DNA of 7,214 nt from DAMCZI01 sp032095175 (GTDB taxonomy: Bacteria; Bacillota; Clostridia; Clostridiales; Caloramatoraceae): positions 1 to 7,214 of the forward strand of contig DAMCZI010000087.1 of NCBI GenBank assembly GCA_032095175.1, written 5' to 3'. The translations under genes were made by a program, and so were the position numbers. Positions 1-6,968 of this stretch are shown piece after piece. The notes below the pieces were generated by a model. It was not told the DNA's origin. It did no database searches and saw nothing but the letters and a program-made list of their open reading frames with translations. How positions within the stretch are numbered: position 1 is the stretch's first letter; every line of letters starts with the position of its first letter.

Positions 1-52
1 TGACACAAAATAGACCAAAATATTGACTTGTTATTTTCTTTAATACGCCTTA
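1..52 (-). repeat. Partial copy (one end) of a palindromic MITE-like element
   Basis: These 52 bases are the reverse complement of 2979-3030, the left end of the full-length copy near 2981-3141, with two mismatches. Bases 23-50 are also identical, in direct orientation, to 3114-3141, the right end of that copy. The element is therefore cut by the window edge, lies in opposite orientation to the full copy, and has its terminal repeat ending near 49-50 (TAATACGCC). The rest should lie just left of the window. No coding potential is seen here. Calling it a MITE (a short non-autonomous transposon) is inference from terminal inverted repeats, multiple copies and the absence of an ORF. Confidence 0.8.
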
Positions 53-106
53 TGCAAAAATTACAAAAAAGAACCAAATATTAACAAAAATTAACAGTAA
101 TAATGA

Positions 107-135
107 TTGATAGCAATATAAATATGTAATAAAAT
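107..135 (+). promoter_or_regulatory. Probable sigma-A promoter of the membrane subunit gene
   Basis: TTGATA at 107-112 and TAAAAT at 130-135 are separated by exactly 17 bases, a good match to the vegetative promoter consensus. Transcription would start near 142 and leave a leader of about 44 nt that contains the ribosome binding site at 169-176. The surrounding DNA is very AT-rich, so chance matches are possible, but the spacing and position are right. It implies the gene has its own promoter and is not just the tail of an upstream operon. Confidence 0.55.
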
Positions 136-185
136 ATAGTTAACAATTACCATGGGAATAAATACCAAAAAGGAGGTTTGAGTTT

Positions 186-2132
186 ATGATACACTATCCT
201 GTATATGCTATACTGATTCTTTTCATGGGTTCCTTTTTAACAGCAGTGACAGGCAAAAAATTTAACTTATTGAGAAAAATAATAGTTATTGCTGTGACAA
301 GCATATCCTTTATGTTTACTATACTATTATTTGGACAAGTTATGCTTGAAGGTAAAATAATTTCATACTGGATGGGCAATTGGAAGCCAGTGGCGGATTT
401 TGCTATTGGAATAGGTATTGAAGTAGATGGATTAAGCCTTTTCTTTGGAATGATTTGCTCATTTATAATATTTCTTTCAGGAATTTACTCTTTTAGGTAT
501 ATGGATAGAGATGATGGTACAGATAAATACTATTCTATTTTCCTCTTACTTTCAGGAAGTATTATTGGTTTAATTTATACAGGAGACCTTTTTAATATGT
601 ATGTAATGATAGAAATAATGACATTTGCTTCAGTTGGACTTACAGCCTTTAGAAATAGAGAAGGGAAATCTGTAGAAGCAGCTTTTAAATACCTCGTTAT
701 AGGTTCATTTGGTTCATCTCTGGTTTTATTGGGAACAACAATTATATATTCATATCTGCACACCCTTAACCTTGCACAGATAACAGCTCAGTTTGCATTA
801 CTTGCAAAAACTGGGCAGCACCCAATAATTTTATGGTTTGCTGTGGCATTGATGATTGGTGGATATGCTGTTAAGGCATTTCTTGTTCCCTGTCATATTG
901 TTGCACCGGATGCATATATGGCAGCACCAACATCAGTATCAATGTTATTTTCTGGTGTTGTTAACAAGGCTGGTGTTTATGGGATATTAAGGCTGGTGTT
1001 TATAGCTTTTCAGTGTATGGGACTTCCAAAAATGCAGATGCTTATGGTATTCTGGGGTACAGTTACGATGTTTGTTGGAGTAACAATGGCTCTTTATCAG
1101 AATGATTTTAAGAGACTCCTAGCATTTCATAGTATATCACAGGTTGGATACATAATAACTGGCGCTGGTTTATATACAGTTTTAGGTTTAACTGGTGGAT
1201 TGTATCATGCTATCAATCATTCGATTTTTAAAGGACTTCTATTTTTATGTGCAGGAGCAGTATTATATGCTACAGGAACTACAGATTTAAACAAACTTGG
1301 AGGTTTAGCTAAAAAAATGCCATATACAGCAGGATTATTTCTAATTGGAGCCTTCTCAATAAGCGGGCTGCCACCCTTTAATGGATTTGCTTCCAAGTGG
1401 ATTATTTATCAGGCTACATATGAGAAGGCTATAGAAACTAATAATCCAGCCTATGCTGTTGTTACTATAATAGCTCTATTGGTAAGTGTAATGACACTTG
1501 CATCCTTTATAAAGGTTACCCAATCGGTTTTCTTTGGACAGCTTCCTGAGGAGCTAGAGAACACAAGAGAAGTTCCTCTGCTTATGAGAATACCGATGAT
1601 TATACTTGGAGCATGCTGTTTTGGAGCAGGTATACTACCTCAAATTGTAAGCAGATATTTGATTCAACCTGCAGTTACAGCAATATTTAATGTTGGAAAG
1701 TATATAAATGTAATGATGGGTAGTGGATATGCAGAAAAAATAATTAACAGTAAAATAGAGCCTGTAGTAATTAACTATACAATTGCAGGTTATAATCCAA
1801 TATCATGGCTTGTGCTTTTTATAATATTATTTGCTGCTTTTGGTGTATTAATATTATTAGGAGGATTTAATCCTGTTGGTACTGTAAGGTCAGCTGGATA
1901 CATTGCAGCTTCGGTGGAGGATACTAGGCTTGATACTTTCTATTGTGGTGAAAAGAGTGTTCACTCACATGTAAGTGGAGGAGATTTATTCTGGGGGTTC
2001 AAATACAATTTCAAAAAATATTTTAAATTCATGGGGAGTGTCCACAGTGGAAATGTAAATGACTATGTATTACTAGTGGCATCAACAACAGCTGTGCTTA
2101 TGATACTTATTTTTGGAGTAGTTTTGATATAA
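186..2132 (+). CDS. NuoL/HyfB/Mrp-type proton-conducting membrane transporter subunit
   Basis: The 648-residue protein is an integral membrane subunit of the Proton_antipo_M family, which moves H+ or Na+ in complex I, group 4 hydrogenases and Mrp antiporters. I count about 16 hydrophobic segments, from residues 2-23 to 626-648. Family hallmarks are present: Glu143 in MIEIMTF, Lys230 in GYAVKAF, the HIVAPDAYMAAPTS loop at 237-250, Lys261 in NKAGVYG, His341 and His345 in YHAINHSIFK, and Lys404 in FASKW. All expected channel residues are therefore intact. Length is near NuoL and HyfB and longer than NuoN. The C-terminal part (about 565-620) has a DTFYCGE motif reminiscent of hydrogenase-type subunits. 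The start is supported by AAAGGAGG at 169-176, 9 nt upstream. No partner subunits lie downstream, where deoC follows, so it appears to be an orphan unless partners sit left of the window. The exact subfamily (HyfB, EchA-like, MrpA/D-like) cannot be settled by eye. Confidence 0.9.
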   Translation: MIHYPVYAILILFMGSFLTAVTGKKFNLLRKIIVIAVTSISFMFTILLFGQVMLEGKIISYWMGNWKPVADFAIGIGIEVDGLSLFFGMICSFIIFLSGIYSFRYMDRDDGTDKYYSIFLLLSGSIIGLIYTGDLFNMYVMIEIMTFASVGLTAFRNREGKSVEAAFKYLVIGSFGSSLVLLGTTIIYSYLHTLNLAQITAQFALLAKTGQHPIILWFAVALMIGGYAVKAFLVPCHIVAPDAYMAAPTSVSMLFSGVVNKAGVYGILRLVFIAFQCMGLPKMQMLMVFWGTVTMFVGVTMALYQNDFKRLLAFHSISQVGYIITGAGLYTVLGLTGGLYHAINHSIFKGLLFLCAGAVLYATGTTDLNKLGGLAKKMPYTAGLFLIGAFSISGLPPFNGFASKWIIYQATYEKAIETNNPAYAVVTIIALLVSVMTLASFIKVTQSVFFGQLPEELENTREVPLLMRIPMIILGACCFGAGILPQIVSRYLIQPAVTAIFNVGKYINVMMGSGYAEKIINSKIEPVVINYTIAGYNPISWLVLFIILFAAFGVLILLGGFNPVGTVRSAGYIAASVEDTRLDTFYCGEKSVHSHVSGGDLFWGFKYNFKKYFKFMGSVHSGNVNDYVLLVASTTAVLMILIFGVVLI

Positions 2133-2137
2133 AATCA

Positions 2138-2186
2138 TATAAGGCGTGTTAAAGGAAACTTGCTATTTTCTTTAATACGCCTTATA
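2138..2186 (+). repeat. Minimal hairpin made of two abutting repeat ends
   Basis: A 21-bp stem (2138-2158 with 2166-2186) closes on a 7-nt loop, five bases after the stop codon of the membrane subunit. Bases 2158-2182 match the terminal repeat of the MITE-like element with one mismatch (25 bases), and 2142-2157 match its inverted partner at 14 of 16. The two stem differences are G·U wobbles when read as plus-strand RNA, so the transcript would be fully paired. It looks like a derivative that has lost its interior and kept only its two ends. It could act as a transcript 3' end or stabiliser, but there is no clean U-tract, so it is not a textbook terminator. Confidence 0.75.
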
Positions 2187-2189
2187 CAG

Positions 2190-2217
2190 TTGCATTTTAA
2201 AATTTTTATAGTAAAAT
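2190..2217 (+). promoter_or_regulatory. Possible sigma-A promoter of deoC
   Basis: TTGCAT at 2190-2195 and TAAAAT at 2212-2217 are 16 bases apart, directly after the repeat hairpin and about 87 bases before the deoC start. The match is fair in an AT-rich background. No clear DeoR- or CytR-type operator was recognised. A short CATAC/GTATG inverted repeat at 2236-2250 is the only dyad in the leader. Confidence 0.35.
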
Positions 2218-2303
2218 GATTATATGAAAATAACGCATACAATGGGTATGAGTTAAAAATATAGTTGTTGCAAAAATAGAAGCTTATTAAGGGAGGAATA
2301 TTC

Positions 2304-2981
2304 ATGATAACTAAAGAATATGTAGCTTCAATAATTGATCATACAGTATTGAAGGCTGAAACAAAACCAGAGGAAATAAAGAAGGTTTGCAGAGAAGCAA
2401 TTGAAAACAAATTTGCTTCAGTATGTATAAATCCATGCTATGCTAAAATGGTTAGTGAAGAACTTAAGGGAAGCGGTGTAAAAACTTGTACTGTAATAGG
2501 TTTTCCTTTAGGTGCTTCAAGTTCTGCAGTTAAAGCATTCGAAGTAACAAAGGCAATAGAAGATGGTGCAGAAGAAGTTGATATGGTAATAAACATAGGA
2601 ATGCTAAAGGCAGGAGAATTTGAATACGTAGAAAACGATATAAAGGCTGTTGTTGATGCAGCTAAGGGAAAAGCTCTTGTAAAGGTTATAATAGAAACAT
2701 GTCTCCTTACTGATGAGGAAAAGGTAAAAGCATGTGAACTTTCAAAAAGTGCTGGAGCTGACTTTGTTAAGACTTCTACAGGATTTAGCAAATGGGGAGC
2801 AAAAGTAGAGGATGTTAAGATAATGAGAGAAACAGTAGGAAGTGAAATGGGAGTTAAGGCTTCAGGTGGAGTTCATAATTTTGAAGAGGCTGTAGCTATA
2901 ATCGAAGCAGGAGCATCCAGAATAGGAGCAAGTTCATCATTAAAAATAATAGGAGTAAGCAGCGAAGAGAAAGCTTATTAA
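2304..2981 (+). CDS. deoC: Deoxyribose-phosphate aldolase
   Basis: A cytosolic class I aldolase (EC 4.1.2.4) that reversibly splits 2-deoxy-D-ribose 5-phosphate into glyceraldehyde 3-phosphate and acetaldehyde in deoxynucleoside catabolism. The 225 residues form a complete TIM-barrel DeoC. Visible motifs are IDHTVLKAET near the start, VCINPCYA, TVIGFPLGAS, EEVDMVIN with Asp93, FVKTSTGF with the Schiff-base Lys156, and VKASGGV with Lys185. These correspond to Asp102, Lys167 and Lys201 of the E. coli enzyme. GASRIGASS near the C-terminus is the phosphate-binding end. The start is fixed by GGGAGGA at 2291-2297. No other deo genes (deoA, deoB, deoD, pdp) are adjacent. The stop codon TAA at 2979-2981 ends exactly where a MITE-like element begins, so the last residues (after GASSSLKI) may differ from close relatives. 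Confidence 0.96.
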   Translation: MITKEYVASIIDHTVLKAETKPEEIKKVCREAIENKFASVCINPCYAKMVSEELKGSGVKTCTVIGFPLGASSSAVKAFEVTKAIEDGAEEVDMVINIGMLKAGEFEYVENDIKAVVDAAKGKALVKVIIETCLLTDEEKVKACELSKSAGADFVKTSTGFSKWGAKVEDVKIMRETVGSEMGVKASGGVHNFEEAVAIIEAGASRIGASSSLKIIGVSSEEKAY

Positions 2982-3141
2982 GACGTATTAAAGAAAATAA
3001 CAAGTCAATATTTTGGCCTATTTTGTGTCATACTTCGTCAATGAAAGTTCAAGTTAGCCCAACTAGCTTGAGCTTTCATTTTCTCGTCTGACGTAAAAAT
3101 ATCCTCAAAATCTTTGACTTGTTATTTTCTTTAATACGCCT
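2981..3141 (+). repeat. Full-length 161-bp palindromic MITE-like element
   Basis: The ends are 26-bp inverted repeats (2981-3006 and 3116-3141) with one mismatch. Inward, the two halves remain roughly complementary, ending in an 18-bp stem (3040-3057 with 3063-3080) around the loop CCCAA. In plus-strand RNA the two stem differences are U·G wobbles; on the minus strand they would be C/A mismatches, so the folded RNA is favoured in the deoC direction. There is no ORF. Relatives sit at 1-52 (opposite orientation) and 2138-2186. Terminal inverted repeats, copy number and lack of coding capacity fit a MITE; the mobilising transposase is unknown. The outer boundary and any target duplication are uncertain by a few bases. 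Confidence 0.8.
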
Positions 3142-3162
3142 AAAATATATAATTAAATTTAT

Positions 3163-3206
3163 AAAAAGGCACAAAGTCTATGAAAAATGGATTTTGTGCC
3201 TTTTTT
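3163..3206 (+). terminator. Rho-independent terminator of the deoC transcript
   Basis: A 16-bp stem pairs 3163-3178 with 3190-3205 (one G·U pair) around an 11-nt loop. The core is GGCACAAAG/TTTTGTGCC and the 3' arm runs into six T residues at 3201-3206. It lies 182 bases after the deoC stop because the 161-bp element sits between them, so the element would be transcribed as deoC 3'-UTR. The A-tract at 3163-3167 could give some activity on the other strand, but no minus-strand gene faces it. Confidence 0.9.
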
Positions 3207-3213
3207 AACTTAT

Positions 3214-3257
3214 ATTAATCGCACTAAAGATTTTACATTGGGTGTTGTGCGATTAAT
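3214..3257. repeat. Perfect 11-bp inverted repeat with 22-nt loop
   Basis: ATTAATCGCAC at 3214-3224 is perfectly complementary to GTGCGATTAAT at 3247-3257. It begins eight bases after the deoC terminator. No U-run follows the right arm, so it is not an intrinsic terminator. It could be an operator-like dyad, a decayed small element, or a structured part of a long leader. Confidence 0.6.
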
Positions 3258-3268
3258 GAATCAAGGAA

Positions 3269-3326
3269 TATGATTTCACATAAATGTTTAGGATCGAGCA
3301 ATGTAGAATCATTTATGCGAAACATA
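3269..3326. repeat. Imperfect inverted repeat, 13-bp core
   Basis: TTTCACATAAATG at 3274-3286 pairs with CATTTATGCGAAA at 3310-3322 with one mismatch, and TATG/CATA extend it outward across a one-base bulge. The loop is 23 nt. It lies 110-170 bases upstream of the protease start. Its role is unknown. Confidence 0.5.
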
Positions 3327-3420
3327 TAAATACAACATGCAAATTCTATTAATAATTATCCTGTAAAGAATAAAAAAATACTGTTTAAAATAGAATTGAA
3401 AGAATATTATATATTAAGGC

Positions 3421-3434
3421 AAAGGGGGGGAGAA
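3421..3434 (+). promoter_or_regulatory. Poly-G ribosome binding site of the Lon-like gene
   Basis: The site reads AAA, then seven consecutive G (3424-3430), then AGAAC before ATG at 3436. GGGGAG can pair with the anti-Shine-Dalgarno sequence, but a G7 run is unusual in such AT-rich DNA. A homopolymer here could change length by slippage and so alter the spacing to the start codon. Confidence 0.65.
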
Positions 3435-3435
3435 C

Positions 3436-5799
3436 ATGTCGGAGTTTATTGAACTAGGTAAAGGGGACTTAGATATTACATGGGATTCACTACCTAAATT
3501 TCATAATACATCTGAAGTATCCTGTTATAAAGAATTAATAGGCCAGGAACGTGCTGCAGAAGCAATTGATTTAGGTCTGATAATAGATAAAGGAGGATAT
3601 AACATTTATATATCTGGAAATAGTGGTATGGGAAAAAGAAGCTATGCAATAAAGAGGATAATGGAATTTGCAGAGAAAAAGTCTACAGCATGGGATTGGA
3701 GCTATGTATATAATTTTAATGATTTAAATAAACCTATAGCTTTAAGATTAAAACCAGGAACTGCCCAGGAGTTTAAAATGGATGTAGAGGGATTTGTTGA
3801 AGAACTGTTTGATGAAGTTCCAAGATTCTTTTCCAATGATGAGTATCAAAAAGAAAAAAATATGTTAGTGGAAGCATATCAAAAGGAGATATTGGGTATT
3901 GCAGATAAATTGTATGAGGAAGCAAAGAATAAGTGCTTTAATGTTAAAAGCACAGGAGAAGGATTTGCATTCATTCCAATCAAGGACGGGACGGAGATGA
4001 GTGAGCGGGAATATAGTCAAATTACAGAGGAAGAAAGGAGTATTATAAATGTTAATGTAACCAATTTAAAGTTAACTGCCTATGATGTTATAAAGCAGAC
4101 AAAAATTATTAAAAAGAACATGGTTGCAAGTCTTAGAGAACTTGAAGATAGAACATCTGGGAAAATAGTAGATTCAAAAATTAGAGATTTAGTGAATAAA
4201 TATGGGTATGATAAAAAGATTTTTGATTATTTGATTGATTTAAGGGACGATATAATAGAAAATATCTCTGCTTTTTTTGAAGAGGAAGATGAAAATAAGG
4301 GTTACGATGAAAATTTCTTTAAGAGGTATTATATTAACGTGATGGTATGCAACAAGGATGTTTCCGGTGCTCCAGTTGTTTATGAAGATACTCCTGAGTA
4401 TCATAATCTACTAGGAATAATTGAATATGAAAATAAGTCTGGAAATCTTGTAACGGATTTTACCATGATTCAGCCTGGAAGCCTTCACAGAGCCAATGGT
4501 GGATATTTAATTATTGATGCACTGCAGTTAATGGGAAGTTATAAAGGATGGGAAGCATTAAAAAGATGCTTAAGGGGAGAGAGTATTACAATAGAAAATC
4601 TTAAAAATCAATTTGACATAATACCGATGGTTACATTAAAACCGGAGGAAATCCCTTTAAAAGTTAAAATTGTTCTCTTGGGAAATCCATATATCTTTCA
4701 TGTACTGTATAAGTATGATGAGGATTTTCATGAATTGTTTAAAATAAGAGCGGATTTTGAGGATGAAATAAAAAATATTGATGGTACAGCCCTGAAAATA
4801 CTAGGATTTATTAGTAACTACTGTCGTGAAAAAGGTATATTGCCAATATCTTGTGATGGTGTTCTTGAGATATTTAAGTATTCCACAAGGCTTACAGAAA
4901 GCAGACAGTATTTTACAGCATCCATGCATAGTATAGTTGAAATGATAGATCAAGCCTATGCAATTGCTGAGGCAAATGAAAAAGACATGATTGGAAGAAA
5001 AGATATTAAAGCTGCTATTGCTGCAAGGGAGAGAAGGCATGGACTTTATAGGGATAAAATATTGGAGATGTACAAGGAACGAAAATATATTGTTGATTTG
5101 AAGGGGTATAAGATAGGAGAAATTAATGGTCTTTCTGTACTGGACTTTGGAGATGTGTCCTTTGGAAAAGTAAGCAGAATTACTGCTGCAACCTTTGCAG
5201 GTAGAGATGGTATTATAAATATTGAAAGAGAGACAAATATGAGCGGGGACATTCATAGTAAAGGGGTTATGATTCTTTCGGGATATATTGGTGAAACCTT
5301 TGGACAGACAATGCCTATTTCATTTAGTGCAAGTATTTGTTTTGAACAATTATATGGTGAAGTGGATGGTGATAGCGCTTCTGCTGCTGAACTAGTTGCT
5401 TTGATGTCAAGCCTTGGCGATATTCCAATAAAACAAAGTATTGCGATAACAGGTTCTGTAAACCAAAGAGGGGAAATACAGCCAATAGGAGGGGTCAACG
5501 AAAAAATTGAAGGCTTTTTCGATATATGTAGCTTGTTTGGGCTTGATGGAAGCCAGGGGGTTGTTATTCCACATTCAAATATTGATGAACTGATACTAAA
5601 GGATGAAGTGATTTCGGCTGTAGAAAGAGGACTGTTTCATATATATGCTGTAAAAAGTATAGGAGATTGTATAGAAATACTATGTAGGCTTAAAGAGAAC
5701 ACCCATGGTAAAAAACAAATATTTGATGTCTTAAAGGATAATATAAATGTAAAGCTTAATAGATATAGAAATTCATTCTATGAAAAATATAGAAAGTAA
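3436..5799 (+). CDS. Lon-type ATP-dependent serine protease, AAA_32/LonB-like
   Basis: A 787-residue AAA+ protease with a C-terminal Lon (S16) proteolytic domain, of the type seen in E. coli YcbZ and archaeal LonB rather than canonical LonA; there is no LonA-type N-terminal substrate domain. IGQERAAEAIDLGL (about 40-53) precedes Walker A GNSGMGKR (61-68, Lys67). A charged, helix-rich insert runs from about 130 to 290. Walker B is GGYLIID (355-361, Asp361), the sensor 1 region is LLGNP (Asn417), and KIRADF (436-441) may hold an arginine finger. The protease domain contains EVDGDSASA with Ser647 and GGVNEKIEG with Lys690, a Ser-Lys spacing of 43 as in E. coli Lon. I see no membrane segment, so it is probably cytosolic. 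An Arg (68) follows the Walker A Lys, where Thr or Ser is usual. It is likely monocistronic and ends at a strong terminator. The function is inferred as protein quality control; natural substrates are unknown. Confidence 0.93.
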   Translation: MSEFIELGKGDLDITWDSLPKFHNTSEVSCYKELIGQERAAEAIDLGLIIDKGGYNIYISGNSGMGKRSYAIKRIMEFAEKKSTAWDWSYVYNFNDLNKPIALRLKPGTAQEFKMDVEGFVEELFDEVPRFFSNDEYQKEKNMLVEAYQKEILGIADKLYEEAKNKCFNVKSTGEGFAFIPIKDGTEMSEREYSQITEEERSIINVNVTNLKLTAYDVIKQTKIIKKNMVASLRELEDRTSGKIVDSKIRDLVNKYGYDKKIFDYLIDLRDDIIENISAFFEEEDENKGYDENFFKRYYINVMVCNKDVSGAPVVYEDTPEYHNLLGIIEYENKSGNLVTDFTMIQPGSLHRANGGYLIIDALQLMGSYKGWEALKRCLRGESITIENLKNQFDIIPMVTLKPEEIPLKVKIVLLGNPYIFHVLYKYDEDFHELFKIRADFEDEIKNIDGTALKILGFISNYCREKGILPISCDGVLEIFKYSTRLTESRQYFTASMHSIVEMIDQAYAIAEANEKDMIGRKDIKAAIAARERRHGLYRDKILEMYKERKYIVDLKGYKIGEINGLSVLDFGDVSFGKVSRITAATFAGRDGIINIERETNMSGDIHSKGVMILSGYIGETFGQTMPISFSASICFEQLYGEVDGDSASAAELVALMSSLGDIPIKQSIAITGSVNQRGEIQPIGGVNEKIEGFFDICSLFGLDGSQGVVIPHSNIDELILKDEVISAVERGLFHIYAVKSIGDCIEILCRLKENTHGKKQIFDVLKDNINVKLNRYRNSFYEKYRK

Positions 5800-5806
5800 C
5801 TAAAAC

Positions 5807-5831
5807 GTGCCCGGGAAACATCCCCGGGCAC
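5807..5831. terminator. Bidirectional terminator between convergent genes
   Basis: GTGCCCGGG at 5807-5815 and CCCGGGCAC at 5823-5831 form a perfect 9-bp GC-rich stem with a 7-nt loop. On the plus strand ATATTTTA follows. On the minus strand GTTTTAG follows. It sits between the stop of the protease gene (5799) and the stop of ychF (5838), only 38 bases apart, and should end both transcripts. Confidence 0.9.
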
Positions 5832-5837
5832 AATATT

Positions 5838-6935
5838 TTACACATTAAATCTAAATAATACTACATCTCCATCCTGCATTATATATTCTTTTCCCTCAAG
5901 CCTCATAAGCCCCTTTTCTTTAGCTGCAGTTTCTGAACCGCAGGCAACAAGATCATCAAACTTTATTACTTCAGCTCTGATGAAACCTTTTTCTATATCA
6001 GTATGAATTTTTCCAGCAGCCTGAGGTGCCTTTGTTCCCATTTCTATTGTCCAAGCACGAACTTCATCAGGACCTGCAGTTAAAAAGCTCATAAGTCCAA
6101 GCAGCTTATAACTTGCTTTAATTAATCTGTAAAGTCCTGGTTCTTGAAGACCGTAATCATCAAGGAATATCTTCTTTTCATCTTCTTCAAGAGTTGATAT
6201 TTCCTCTTCAAGTCTTGCACATATAGGAACTACCTCTGAATGCTCTAAGGCTGCATATTCTTCAACCTTTTTAACATATGGATTATCTTCATAACCATTT
6301 ATTATATCATCTTCAGAAAGGTTTGCAGCATAGAGTACTGGTTTTGATGTTAATAGAAAATATTGAGAAACCAGTTCTTTTTCTTCATCATCCATTTCCA
6401 TGGTTCTAACAGGTTTTCCTGCTTCGAGATGTTCCTTAAGCCTCTCCATAAAGCTAAGTTCAGCTATGGATTTTTTATCTCCTGAACGAGCAGCCTTTTG
6501 AGTTTTATCTATTCTTCTTTCAAGTACCTCAATATCGGAGAATACCAATTCAAGGTTGATGGTTTCGATATCCCTTACAGGATCAATTGAACCTTCAACA
6601 TGAACGATATTTGAGTCCTCAAAGCATCTTACAACATGTACTATTGCTGCTACTTCCCTTATATGTGATAGAAACTTGTTTCCAAGTCCTTCTCCCTTAC
6701 TTGCTCCTTTAACAAGTCCTGCTATATCATAAAATTCTATAACGGCTCTTGTTACTTTTTTAGGGTTATACATTTCAGCAAGCTTATCAAGTCTTTTATC
6801 AGGAACTGTTACAACTCCTACATTTGGTTCTATAGTACAGAAGGGGTAGTTGGCGGCTTCTGCTCCTGCCTGAGTTATTGCATTAAATAGAGTACTTTTT
6901 CCTACATTAGGGAGTCCTACTATACCTAATTTCAT
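5838..6935 (-). CDS. ychF: Redox-regulated ATPase YchF (OLA1 family)
   Basis: An Obg-related P-loop protein that binds ATP in preference to GTP and associates with ribosomes; in E. coli it is linked to stress response. The start at 6935 gives 365 residues, near the usual family length. Visible are G1 GLPNVGKST (7-15), the YPFCTIEPN segment (30-38), G3 DIAG (70-73), and at the G4 position NLSE (205-208) in place of NKxD, the hallmark of ATP specificity in this family. A helical arm spans about 125-190 and a C-terminal TGS domain about 280-364. The frame stays open upstream to an ATG at 7025, which would add 30 residues. That start has no ribosome binding site and would overlap the promoter, whereas 6935 has AAAGGAAGAG at 6941-6950. 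It is convergent with the protease gene and appears monocistronic. Confidence 0.97.
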   Translation of the reverse strand: MKLGIVGLPNVGKSTLFNAITQAGAEAANYPFCTIEPNVGVVTVPDKRLDKLAEMYNPKKVTRAVIEFYDIAGLVKGASKGEGLGNKFLSHIREVAAIVHVVRCFEDSNIVHVEGSIDPVRDIETINLELVFSDIEVLERRIDKTQKAARSGDKKSIAELSFMERLKEHLEAGKPVRTMEMDDEEKELVSQYFLLTSKPVLYAANLSEDDIINGYEDNPYVKKVEEYAALEHSEVVPICARLEEEISTLEEDEKKIFLDDYGLQEPGLYRLIKASYKLLGLMSFLTAGPDEVRAWTIEMGTKAPQAAGKIHTDIEKGFIRAEVIKFDDLVACGSETAAKEKGLMRLEGKEYIMQDGDVVLFRFNV

Positions 6936-6940
6936 CAAAT

Positions 6941-6950
6941 CTCTTCCTTT
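6941..6950 (-). promoter_or_regulatory. Ribosome binding site fixing the ychF start
   Basis: Read on the minus strand this is AAAGGAAGAG, five bases before ATG at 6935. The alternative in-frame ATG at 7025 has only CTCTAAGTT upstream. This, together with family length, decides the 365-residue start. Confidence 0.85.
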
Positions 6951-6968
6951 CAAGTAAATATCAAATAA

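Larger units (their letters stand above)
3207..3435. other. Non-coding spacer upstream of the Lon-like gene
   Basis: These 229 bases have no plausible ORF; the ATG at 3256 opens only five codons. They hold two inverted repeats (3214-3257 and 3269-3326) and the leader of the protease gene. I could not find a convincing sigma-A promoter. TAAAAT at 3386-3391 and TATTAT at 3405-3410 are possible -10 boxes without good -35 partners. A stress or sporulation sigma factor could be used, but no consensus was clear. Confidence 0.6.

Noticed and set aside
2236..2250. CATAC/GTATG dyad as a possible deoC operator
   Set aside because: It has only five-base arms and no match to a regulator site that I recognise.
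2438..2791. Open frame antisense to deoC (117 codons)
   Set aside because: It lies wholly within the well-supported deoC gene, has no ribosome binding site or recognisable motif, and reflects deoC codon use on the opposite strand.
3307..3328. Possible sporulation sigma promoter (GAATC ... CATATAA) before the protease gene
   Set aside because: The spacing is shorter than expected for sigma-F/G sites, and the bases are part of an inverted repeat that explains them equally well.
4801..5498. Several antisense open frames within the Lon-like gene
   Set aside because: They are shadows of conserved ATPase and protease coding sequence, overlap one another, and show no family features.
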